Positions 1 to 7,324 of a stretch of DNA of 9,155 bases are shown piece after piece. Source of the stretch: UM-FILTER-38-24 sp041663205. GTDB lineage: Bacteria > Patescibacteriota > Gracilibacteria > UBA1369 > LOWO2-01-FULL-3. The position numbers and the translations under genes are program-made. Below the pieces are notes generated by a model. That model saw only the letters and a program-made list of their open reading frames with translations. It was not told the origin of the DNA and ran no database searches. The stretch's first letter is position 1; every line of letters begins with the position of its first letter. The DNA is taken from the NCBI GenBank assembly GCA_041663205.1, contig JBAZQZ010000032.1, positions 1 to 9,155 on the forward strand, read 5' to 3'.

Positions 1-1998
1 GCACAAGTTTTATTTCCGCAAAGAATAATTTTCAAAGACTCAACTTTGACATATAAAATTCCGGAAAACTTAAAAGTTGAAAAAGGATCGCTAGTAAAAG
101 CGCCAATCAGAAATTCACAAAAAATAGGCGTAGTTTTAGAAATTTCAGAAATTCCTCCATCATTCAAAACACTGGAAATTCAAGAAATAATGCTACCATA
201 TCCGATTTTGACAAACAGTCAAATAGAGCTATTAAGATGGATTAGCACTTACTACTACTGCCCTATCCACCAAATAATAAAGCTATTTATCCCAAAAAAA
301 CTACTTGTCGCAAAGCAAACAAAAACACGCACAAGTAAAACAAAAATCGAAGAATCTGAACAAATTATTGATTCTGAACAAAAAAAATTAACAGACGAAC
401 AAGAAACAGCCATAAACAAAATACTAAAAAGCTCATCGAACACTTTTTTGATACAAGGAGTAACCGGATCAGGCAAAACAGAGGTTTATGTACATCTGGC
501 AAAATATTTTATAAATCAAAATCTCCAGGTTTTAATACTTGTACCCGAAATTGCACTAACCCCACAAACAATAGAGTATTTCGAGAAATCAATCGGCATA
601 AATTCCTCTGTTATCCACAGCAAACTTTCCGAGGGGGAACGCTTAAAAAACTGGAAAAACATATCTGAAGGAAAATCAAAATTGATAATAGGATCACGCT
701 CTTCAATATTCACCCCATTCAACAATCTTAGCTTAATAATCATTGATGAGGAACACGAATCATCCTACAAACAAGAAAATTCCCCAAGATATTCAGTCCA
801 ACGCATCGCAGAAAAAATTCAAGAATTATCAAAAAACCAACAAATAAAAATCGTATACGGAAGCGCAACACCCTCGATTGAGACAGCGGAACATTTAAAA
901 AAATCAACAATAAAATTATTTAATCGTATCGGCGATATCCCGCTTCCAGAGATAGAAATCGTAGATCTAAGAGAAGAATTTAAAAAACAAAACCATTCAA
1001 TATTCAGCGAAAAACTACAGAAAGAATTACAAAAAATCTTGGCGGAAAACAAACAAGCAATTCTATTTTTAAACCGCAGAGGCTCATCTTCTTCGGTAGT
1101 ATGCAGGGATTGTGGATTCGCATACAAATGCGAAAATTGCGATCTACCAATGACATACCACGAAAAAACATTGGGTTCACCAACCATGATTTGTCACCAT
1201 TGCGGAAAACTTTCAAAACCTCCAAGCACATGCCCAACATGTAAAGGCGTAAACATAAGATTTCTTGGAATCGGCACCGAAAGAATAGAAAAAGAAATAA
1301 AACTGCTTTTCCCGAAAGCCAAAGTGATAAGAGCGGACAAAGATACGACAAGCAAAAAAGACAGTTTCAAAACAATATACGAAGACTTCAGAAACCATAA
1401 AGCCGACATACTCGTGGGAACACAAATGATCGCAAAAGGCTTACACCTGCCACTTGTAAACCTGGTCGGAGTAATTCTCGCAGACATAGGATTAAACATT
1501 CCGGACTTCAAAACTCTGGAAAAAAACTTCCAACTTTTGACACAAGTTTCGGGCCGAGCGGGACGCACGGACACAAAAGGCAAAGTAATTATCCAAACAT
1601 ACAACCCGGAAAATCTGGCACTAAAATACACACAAGAAAACTCATACGATGAATTTTTCAAATACGAAATAACCCAAAGAAAACTGCTAAATAATCCCCC
1701 ATTTTCACATTTAATAAAATTAACAATCGAAGATAAATCACTGAAAAATTGTCAGACAAAAACAGAAAAACTATACACTCAAATAAATAAAATTCTTTCA
1801 AAATTAAACGCGATGTCTGGAATAGAAGTCCTAAAATATCCAGCATACATGATGAAACTACACGGCAAATATCGCTACATTATCCTTCTAAAATCTCAGG
1901 ATCGATCTCTTCTCGATAAAACATTAGAAAATATTGCAAAAGAGATTATAATGGACACGTCTATAAAAATAGACATCGACCCAAATACAACATCATAA
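1..1998 (+). CDS. priA: Primosomal protein N' (PriA helicase), 5' end outside window
   Basis: PriA is the superfamily 2 DNA helicase that recognises stalled forks and reloads the replisome. The frame is open from base 1 (665 codons), and the codons before the TTG at 46 already match the family N-terminus, continuing into LTYKIPE...GS.V.AP, so the real start lies upstream. Numbering from base 1: N-terminal 3'-DNA-end-binding domain about 1-100; Walker A GVTGSGKTE at 153-161; DEEH box at 249-252; eight zinc-binding cysteines in four CX2C pairs at 368/371, 377/380, 398/401 and 411/414; motif V GTQMIAKG at 473-480; motif VI QVSGRAGR at 515-522; C-terminal domain with LHGKYRY and a final IDIDP. 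Walker A is reached about 70 residues earlier than in E. coli PriA: only about 30 K/T/E-rich residues separate the N-terminal domain from the helicase, so the winged-helix domain seems absent. trpS follows after 7 bases. Confidence 0.95.
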   Translation, partial: AQVLFPQRIIFKDSTLTYKIPENLKVEKGSLVKAPIRNSQKIGVVLEISEIPPSFKTLEIQEIMLPYPILTNSQIELLRWISTYYYCPIHQIIKLFIPKKLLVAKQTKTRTSKTKIEESEQIIDSEQKKLTDEQETAINKILKSSSNTFLIQGVTGSGKTEVYVHLAKYFINQNLQVLILVPEIALTPQTIEYFEKSIGINSSVIHSKLSEGERLKNWKNISEGKSKLIIGSRSSIFTPFNNLSLIIIDEEHESSYKQENSPRYSVQRIAEKIQELSKNQQIKIVYGSATPSIETAEHLKKSTIKLFNRIGDIPLPEIEIVDLREEFKKQNHSIFSEKLQKELQKILAENKQAILFLNRRGSSSSVVCRDCGFAYKCENCDLPMTYHEKTLGSPTMICHHCGKLSKPPSTCPTCKGVNIRFLGIGTERIEKEIKLLFPKAKVIRADKDTTSKKDSFKTIYEDFRNHKADILVGTQMIAKGLHLPLVNLVGVILADIGLNIPDFKTLEKNFQLLTQVSGRAGRTDTKGKVIIQTYNPENLALKYTQENSYDEFFKYEITQRKLLNNPPFSHLIKLTIEDKSLKNCQTKTEKLYTQINKILSKLNAMSGIEVLKYPAYMMKLHGKYRYIILLKSQDRSLLDKTLENIAKEIIMDTSIKIDIDPNTTS

Positions 1999-2005
1999 AA
2001 AAACC

Positions 2006-2995
2006 ATGCCTCAAACAAATAAAAAACGAATTTTATCAGGCATACAGCCAAGTGGCCGCCCACACCTCGGGAATTATCTAGGAGCAATGCGCCAACACAT
2101 CGAAATGCAAAAAGACTTCGAATGCTTCCTCTTCATCGCGGATATGCACGCACTGACAACAGTCCACAACGCGAAACAAATGCAAGAAAACACTTACGAT
2201 CTTGCCGTATCATACCTCGCTCTCGGACTGGATCCTCAAAAAACAGTTTTCTTTAAACAATCGGACGTAAATGAACACGCGGAATTATGCTGGATCTTCG
2301 ATTGTTTGGTAAAAATGCCGTTTCTGGAAAGAGCACACGCATGGAAAGACGCAAAGGCAAAAGGCAAAAAAGAAGAGAGCGTCGGTCTTTTCAATTACCC
2401 AGTTTTGCAAGCAGCAGACATTTTATTGTATCAACCGGACCTCGTCCCCGTAGGAAAAGACCAAAAACAACACATCGAAATGAGCCGTGACATCGCAACA
2501 ACATTCAACACGACATTCGGAGAAACCTTCAAAATTCCCGAACCGCACATAAAAGACGAAGTCGCAATAGTTCCCGGAACAGACGGCCAGAAAATGAGCA
2601 AATCATACGGAAACACAATCGATATTTTCGCAGAAGAAAGCGAATTAAAAAAACAAGTAATGGGCATCGTGACAGACTCAACGCCACTCGAAAAACCCAA
2701 AGACCCGACCAAATGTAACGTCTTCAACCTGTACAAACTTCTGGCAACAAGCAAAGAAATAAAAGAATTGGAAACAAAATACAAAGAAGGCGGTTTCGGC
2801 TACGGAGACGCAAAAAAAACACTACTCACAAAAATCCTTGAATATTTCAAAACTGCGCGAGAAAAATACAAAGAACTCTATCCGCAAAAAAAGATGATTT
2901 ATGACATTCTTGAAAATGGCTCCGCCAAGGCAAAAAAAATAGCGGAAGAAATGCTAAAAGAAGTTAAAACAAAAGTCGGATATATAACAAGATAA
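2006..2995 (+). CDS. trpS: Tryptophan--tRNA ligase
   Basis: Cytoplasmic class I aminoacyl-tRNA synthetase that activates tryptophan with ATP and charges tRNA-Trp. The 329-residue length matches bacterial TrpRS (about 330). The N-terminal SGIQPSGRPHLGNYLGA carries the HIGH-type signature (PHLGN, residues 19-23), and the second ATP-binding loop KMSKS is at 196-200, followed by YGN as usual. The internal segment PVGKDQKQHIEMSRDIA is also typical of the family. The ATG at 2006 puts the signature at the expected distance from the N-terminus. It begins 7 bases after the priA stop with only an A-rich run before it and no Shine-Dalgarno sequence, suggesting cotranscription with priA. Nothing in the sequence suggests a truncated or inactive enzyme. 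Confidence 0.97.
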   Translation: MPQTNKKRILSGIQPSGRPHLGNYLGAMRQHIEMQKDFECFLFIADMHALTTVHNAKQMQENTYDLAVSYLALGLDPQKTVFFKQSDVNEHAELCWIFDCLVKMPFLERAHAWKDAKAKGKKEESVGLFNYPVLQAADILLYQPDLVPVGKDQKQHIEMSRDIATTFNTTFGETFKIPEPHIKDEVAIVPGTDGQKMSKSYGNTIDIFAEESELKKQVMGIVTDSTPLEKPKDPTKCNVFNLYKLLATSKEIKELETKYKEGGFGYGDAKKTLLTKILEYFKTAREKYKELYPQKKMIYDILENGSAKAKKIAEEMLKEVKTKVGYITR

Positions 2996-3011
2996 ATCAG
3001 AAATTTATCAC

Positions 3012-3040
3012 TTGAACTTTCCCCTCCCTTCGATTAAAGT
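3012..3040 (+). promoter_or_regulatory. Candidate sigma-70-type promoter for pyrG
   Basis: TTGAAC (3012-3017) is separated by 17 bases from TAAAGT (3035-3040); each hexamer matches consensus at 4 of 6 positions. Initiation would fall near 3046-3050 in aggaagggg, giving a leader of about 20-25 bases. It sits in the only sizeable spacer of the + strand block, which favours it, but weak matches are common in A+T-rich DNA. If this promoter is used, the left arm of the overlapping hairpin is not in the transcript. Confidence 0.25.
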
Positions 3041-3053
3041 AAACAGGAAGGGG
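3021..3053 (+). promoter_or_regulatory. Hairpin in the pyrG leader enclosing the SD-like sequence
   Basis: Left arm cccctccct (3021-3029) pairs with right arm aggaagggg (3045-3053) at 8 of 9 positions, with one C/A mismatch and a 15-base loop. The right arm is the only purine-rich, SD-like stretch upstream of any start in this window and lies 17 bases before the pyrG TTG. No T-run follows, so it does not look like an intrinsic terminator. If both arms are transcribed, the structure could hide the ribosome-binding sequence of pyrG. The structure is seen in the sequence; the function is inference. Confidence 0.4.
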
Positions 3054-3070
3054 CAATTAATTCCATAAAT

Positions 3071-4690
3071 TTGTGTAAATATATATTCGTCACAGGAGGC
3101 GTGTGTAGTTCATTAGGGAAAGGAATATCCTCAGCGTCCATCGGCGCACTACTCAAGGCTTCGGGACTAAAAATATTCACACAAAAACTCGATCCGTACC
3201 TGAACGTAGACCCGGGCACAATGAGCCCTTTTCAGCATGGAGAAGTCTTCGTCACAGATGACGGAGGCGAAACGGACTTGGATTTAGGCCACTACGAAAG
3301 ATTTATCGATACTAATTTAAGCAAACTTTCCTCTGTAACAACAGGAAAAGTATATAGCGAAGTCCTCGAAAAAGAACGAAAAGGAAGCTTCTTGGGCCGC
3401 ACAATCCAAATTATTCCACATATTACAGATGCCATTCAGGAAAAAATCACAAATGCCGCACAAGAATCAAAATGCGACATAATGATGGTGGAAATAGGCG
3501 GAACAGTCGGAGACATCGAAGGACAGCCATATCTTGAAGCCATAAGACAACTGCGAAATAAACTCGGCACAGAGAACACATTTTTTGTTCACCTAACGCT
3601 TTTACCTTATCTGGCCGCCTCAAAAGAGCTCAAGACAAAACCGACACAAGCCTCGGTAAAAGAACTAAGATCAATAGGAATACAACCCGACATGATTTTG
3701 GCAAGAGCAGACTATCCTATTAAAAAAGACATCCTTAAAAAAATATCTCTATTCTGCGATGTTCAGGAAGAATACGTAATCCCCGCCCCTACCGTAAGCA
3801 CAATTTACGAAGTCCCTTTGAATTTTGAAAAATACAACATCACACAACTGATCGCCGACAAATTAAATCTTGGCAAGCTGAAGCCGGATTTAAAAGAATG
3901 GGAAAAAGTCGTTGAAAAAATAAAAGCAAAAAAAACATCGCTAAAAATTGCACTGGTCGGAAAATACACGGGACTGGATGACGCATACTTAAGCGTGATA
4001 GAATCTTTAAAAATCGCTTGTTACCACAACAATCGGGACTTAAATCTGCTTTGGGTTTCGTCAGAAAGTTTGGAAGAAAAAGACAAAGAGACTTGGAAAC
4101 TTTTGCGCACAGCAGACGGAATCATCGTTCCGGGGGGATTCGGATCGCGCGGAATAGAAGGAAAAATCCTGGCGGCAAAGTACGCAAGAGAAAATGCCAT
4201 CCCCTATTTGGGCCTTTGCCTCGGAATGCAAATAATGACAATAGAATTCGCACGACACGCAATGCAAGATCCAAAAATAACATCCGAAGAATTCGACGAA
4301 AACAAGAAACTTTCTCCGGAAAAATATGTAATCCATTACATGCCGGATCAATCCGACAACAGAGCAAAAGGCGGAACATTAAGGCTCGGATCATATCCGT
4401 GTAAAATAAAAGAAGGAACAAAAACACACAAACTTTATAAAAAAACATTAATAGAAGAAAGACACAGGCACAGATATGAATTCAATAACGATTACAAAAA
4501 ACCGCTTGAAGAAGCCGGAATGATATTTCCGGGAATAAATCCGAAACAAAATCTCGTAGAAATTGCGGAAATAAAAGATCACCCGTTCATGATAGGATCA
4601 CAATTTCACCCGGAATTTAAATCAAGACCACTCAGGCCACATCCTCTTTTTGAAGGATTCATTGAGGCCTGCAAAAAACTCAAAAAATAA
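3071..4690 (+). CDS. pyrG: CTP synthase (glutamine-hydrolysing)
   Basis: Converts UTP to CTP using ATP and ammonia from glutamine, the last step of pyrimidine nucleotide synthesis. The length, 539 residues, is normal. The N-terminal synthase domain (about 1-265) opens with KYIFVTGG and the P-loop GKGI (Lys17), followed by TMSPFQHGEVFVTDDGGETD and the metal/UTP-binding EIGGTVGDIEG. The C-terminal class I glutamine amidotransferase domain starts near 290 (KIALVGKYTGL) and has the oxyanion loop PGGFGSRG, the nucleophile Cys383 in GLCLGMQ, and His513/Glu515 in QFHPEF, so both activities look intact. The start is a TTG, chosen because families begin M-x-x-KYIFVTGG and no ATG or GTG lies between it and the in-frame stop at 3035-3037. 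A small oddity is ARAD at 211-214, where relatives usually have CRSD. The next gene begins 5 bases after the stop. Confidence 0.97.
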   Translation: MCKYIFVTGGVCSSLGKGISSASIGALLKASGLKIFTQKLDPYLNVDPGTMSPFQHGEVFVTDDGGETDLDLGHYERFIDTNLSKLSSVTTGKVYSEVLEKERKGSFLGRTIQIIPHITDAIQEKITNAAQESKCDIMMVEIGGTVGDIEGQPYLEAIRQLRNKLGTENTFFVHLTLLPYLAASKELKTKPTQASVKELRSIGIQPDMILARADYPIKKDILKKISLFCDVQEEYVIPAPTVSTIYEVPLNFEKYNITQLIADKLNLGKLKPDLKEWEKVVEKIKAKKTSLKIALVGKYTGLDDAYLSVIESLKIACYHNNRDLNLLWVSSESLEEKDKETWKLLRTADGIIVPGGFGSRGIEGKILAAKYARENAIPYLGLCLGMQIMTIEFARHAMQDPKITSEEFDENKKLSPEKYVIHYMPDQSDNRAKGGTLRLGSYPCKIKEGTKTHKLYKKTLIEERHRHRYEFNNDYKKPLEEAGMIFPGINPKQNLVEIAEIKDHPFMIGSQFHPEFKSRPLRPHPLFEGFIEACKKLKK

Positions 4691-4695
4691 AATCC

Positions 4696-6081
4696 ATGGA
4701 AGTTTTTAAATATATCGTCGCCAATAAAGACGGGAAAAAACTTACAGGAACAGTGGAAGCTCCGGACGAACAAACAGCTCGAGTCGAATTAAACAACCTC
4801 GGATTCTCGATTTTGACATTGGAAAAAACACAAGAACTTCCAAAACACGACGAATCTTTAATAAAATATATTTTTGAAGCGATAGATTCCAACTCAAAAT
4901 TGGTTTCAGGAACAATCCCCGCAAAAGACCCGGAAGAAGCCTTTTCAAAGCTCACAAGCGGATATTCTCTGATCGTTACAGCCATCTGGAAAGAAGGCGC
5001 CTCGGAACAAGAAATAAACGAAGCACGAAAAAAAGGTAATCAAAAAATGCAGGAATTTATAGAAAAAAAGAACGAAGAAGACGAAAAACAAAAAACAAAA
5101 AGTATCGAACAACAAAAAGAAGAAGCGTTCGTAAAAGAAAAAATCGAAAATCTTTTAAAAGAAATAAATACGTTACTCGTGAAATTCGATCAAGACTTCA
5201 GCCTCGACCAAAAGATGGAAATAGACAAAAAATTAAACAAACTGCTAAGAATAAAAAATAGTACAAACTTAAACTACATATTGGAAACAGCGGAAGATCT
5301 TTTGAATACAATAAAAACACAGGAACAGACACTCGTGGAAAAAGGTTACTTTGAAAAAAAGATGCACCTTGAAATGGAGACACAAAAACTCATAAAAGAA
5401 CTTCATAAATCCTCAGCTCCAACCTCGCTTTCCGAAGACATAATAAGCAAAATAGACAACTGGAAAAAAACACACGTCGGGGAAAAAAAAGAAAATATCC
5501 CTACGAAATTACTGGAAAAAATTCTGACCCGAATAAAAAAAATATTTGAAAAACCACCGCAAATAGTGGTAATAGAAGAACAAATAAGGGCATACAACCA
5601 CCAACTCTGGGAATTCGCAAAAATGTATTTCAAAGAACCTACAAAAGAATACAAAGACAAAGTAAAAAACGCACTGAAAACAATTTGGGCGGCAAGAAAA
5701 AAAGCCGTACACAGTTTGGCCCAAGCGAAAGCACTACTGAAAGGACGAGATATAGGCCAAAAAACCAATCTCGACATGGAAAATTTCGTTGAACCGGCGA
5801 TAGAAGAATTAAATTCATTAACGGGATGGCTGTTGGTTTTTTATTTGATTTACTATTTTATTTCAATAATCATCACAACAAAAAACTTGGGATTCACCGT
5901 AATCCCTCAAGGATTTTTCGTTTACAAAAGCCATATTTTCAAATACATACTCGGAATACTATTTTTGACACACGCCGCCACATCATTAAAAATAAATTTC
6001 TTCAAAAAAAATATTATCGCAAATATATTACTTCCGACAGGATTCGTATTCGGAAGTGTTTTAATTTTACTTAATTTTTAG
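4696..6081 (+). CDS. Unrecognised membrane-anchored protein with two GspF/PilC-N-like repeats
   Basis: I do not recognise this 461-residue protein as a whole. Residues 3-44 follow the pattern of the small N-terminal domain of type II secretion GspF / type IV pilus PilC proteins: F-x-Y-x-A-x-x-x-D-G-K-x-x-x-GT-x-x-A, then A...L...G. Residues 55-98 repeat it (IKYIFEAIDS, SGTIPAKDPEEAF, L, GYS). The remainder of GspF is not seen. From about 101 to 350 the chain is very rich in K and E and looks mostly helical or coiled-coil. Three hydrophobic segments follow near 374-395, 413-432 and 438-460, ending at the C-terminus. There is no signal peptide, so the long N-terminal part is probably cytoplasmic. 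It lies 5 bases after pyrG and 2 before the lgt homologue, with no Shine-Dalgarno sequence. A role as a pilus/secretion accessory or scaffold is a guess; the coding call itself is firm from length and base-use pattern. Confidence 0.85.
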   Translation: MEVFKYIVANKDGKKLTGTVEAPDEQTARVELNNLGFSILTLEKTQELPKHDESLIKYIFEAIDSNSKLVSGTIPAKDPEEAFSKLTSGYSLIVTAIWKEGASEQEINEARKKGNQKMQEFIEKKNEEDEKQKTKSIEQQKEEAFVKEKIENLLKEINTLLVKFDQDFSLDQKMEIDKKLNKLLRIKNSTNLNYILETAEDLLNTIKTQEQTLVEKGYFEKKMHLEMETQKLIKELHKSSAPTSLSEDIISKIDNWKKTHVGEKKENIPTKLLEKILTRIKKIFEKPPQIVVIEEQIRAYNHQLWEFAKMYFKEPTKEYKDKVKNALKTIWAARKKAVHSLAQAKALLKGRDIGQKTNLDMENFVEPAIEELNSLTGWLLVFYLIYYFISIIITTKNLGFTVIPQGFFVYKSHIFKYILGILFLTHAATSLKINFFKKNIIANILLPTGFVFGSVLILLNF

Positions 6082-6083
6082 AA

Positions 6084-6905
6084 ATGAACCCAATATTATT
6101 CGAAACAAAATATTTCGCAATCAACTCTCTCTGGCTTTTTGTAACAGCAGGAATAATCGCGGGCACATACGCATTAATAATTTTGGCGGAAAGAAACAGC
6201 CTGAAATTGCAATTCCTAAGCGAAAACTCATTAAAGCTCGTTCTTTGGTCATTAATAGGCGCAAGAATTTTTGCAGTCATAAGCAATTCCCAAACATATC
6301 TCTACGAGTTCTCTCTCCAAGCAATTCTAAATATTTTTTACATATGGGATAAAGGCCTCGATTTCGGAGGAGCCGTACTTGCGTTCTTGATCTACTTCTA
6401 CATAATCTGCAAAAAAAACGATCAAGACTTTTTCAAATGGCTGGACGTCTTGATCCCGGCATCTTTCATCGCAATCGCATTCGGAAATCTCGGTACATTC
6501 TTCGACGGATCAAATTACGGACACGAAACTTCATTACCCTGGGGCGTAAATTTCGAAAGCCCGTCAATAAAATACACGGTACCGATCCATCCAACACAAA
6601 TATATTCATTTATTTACACCGGAATAATCGCTGCGGGACTGATACTCTTAAACCGCACGGAAAAAATTTCCAAACTTGAACAAACGGGATTCATAGGACT
6701 TTTAGGTCTTATCGCCTACAATTTCTTGAGGTTTTTAGAAGAATTTTTAAGAGGAGACGACGCAATAATACTTTTTGGGATCAGACTGCCACAAATAATA
6801 GCAATACTCATAGCAATATTGGCTGGAATATTTTTGTATCTTCGCTATAATTCGGCTACCACAAAAAAATTTATAAATAAATTTAAAAAAATATGGAAAA
6901 AGTAA
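6084..6905 (+). CDS. lgt: Divergent prolipoprotein diacylglyceryl transferase (Lgt) family protein
   Basis: Lgt moves diacylglycerol from phosphatidylglycerol to the cysteine of prolipoproteins in the membrane. This 273-residue multi-spanning protein has the family layout: GAR near 59-61, KGLDFGGA at 90-97, the signature zone at 133-146 followed by TSLPWGV, HPTQIY at 169-174, and Y-x-x-x-R-x-x-x-E near 212-220. By alignment from memory with E. coli Lgt, equivalents of Tyr235, Arg239, Glu243 and Gly154 remain (Tyr212, Arg216, Glu220, Gly146), but His103, Arg143, Asn146 and Glu151 become Gly95, Asn135, Thr138 and Ser143. Family membership is fairly sure; normal enzymatic activity is doubtful. 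It begins 2 bases after the previous stop without a Shine-Dalgarno sequence, and its last 13 bases overlap the next gene. Confidence 0.85.
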   Translation: MNPILFETKYFAINSLWLFVTAGIIAGTYALIILAERNSLKLQFLSENSLKLVLWSLIGARIFAVISNSQTYLYEFSLQAILNIFYIWDKGLDFGGAVLAFLIYFYIICKKNDQDFFKWLDVLIPASFIAIAFGNLGTFFDGSNYGHETSLPWGVNFESPSIKYTVPIHPTQIYSFIYTGIIAAGLILLNRTEKISKLEQTGFIGLLGLIAYNFLRFLEEFLRGDDAIILFGIRLPQIIAILIAILAGIFLYLRYNSATTKKFINKFKKIWKK

Positions 6906-7324
6906 ACGCATTCTTCAGATATCTTTTCGACACAAACCCTGGGTCAGATTTCAGCTACTACCTGCCGATATTAATACTATCGGGATTATTAATCGCAGCA
7001 GGAATCGCATTCATGTTTGTTTACAACAACAGAAAAAAATACGACTTCGCATTCAAAAAAATGTTCAAGAACACAAGCAAAACTCTAGTCCTTTTCGGCA
7101 TTCTATTCATGTTTCTTCTTGGGACAAGATACGAAAACATTCCATACTTTGGAATGAGATTTGTACTTTACATTTCACTTCTTGGGCTTGCATACGTACT
7201 TTTCCGCTACATCAAAACCCACAGGATTGATTACAAAAAAGAGATAACATTAAATCCAAAAAGCACACTCAAAAAAGAAGTAAAGAAAGAAACAAGCTAC
7301 TCGGCAAAGAAGAGAAGAAAATAA
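6893..7324 (+). CDS. Small membrane protein with basic C-terminal tail, function unknown
   Basis: 143 residues, not recognised. Three likely membrane segments lie near 22-44, 63-78 and 86-106. Between the second and third is a short polar turn RYENIPYFGMR, which looks like a conserved-family motif rather than random sequence. Residues 107-143 form a strongly basic tail with many Lys/Arg, ending KKRRK, probably cytoplasmic and able to contact lipid head groups or nucleic acid. The ATG lies inside the end of the lgt homologue in another frame (13-base overlap), indicating translational coupling. Third-position base use (A/C rich) matches the upstream genes, supporting a real gene. It ends the + strand block, its TAA directly touching the greA stop. 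Confidence 0.75.
   Translation: MEKVNAFFRYLFDTNPGSDFSYYLPILILSGLLIAAGIAFMFVYNNRKKYDFAFKKMFKNTSKTLVLFGILFMFLLGTRYENIPYFGMRFVLYISLLGLAYVLFRYIKTHRIDYKKEITLNPKSTLKKEVKKETSYSAKKRRK

Noticed and set aside
46..48. TTG as the priA start
   Set aside because: The frame is open from base 1 and upstream codons match the family N-terminus, so the gene is cut by the window edge.
1194..1661. 155-codon antisense open frame opposite priA, and similar antisense frames elsewhere
   Set aside because: Low-complexity F/S/C/L-rich translations explained by the A/C-rich coding strand; no recognisable motifs, and each is covered by a well-supported gene.
3016..3053. H-type pseudoknot from acttt/aaagt (3016-3020/3036-3040) plus the main hairpin arms
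   Set aside because: There would be no bases in the loop crossing a 9-bp stem, so both helices are unlikely to coexist.
3045..3064. B. subtilis-type pyrG control by reiterative G addition at a GGGC transcript start
   Set aside because: A GGGGC is present, but the C/T-rich partner lies upstream, not downstream, and no terminator hairpin follows.
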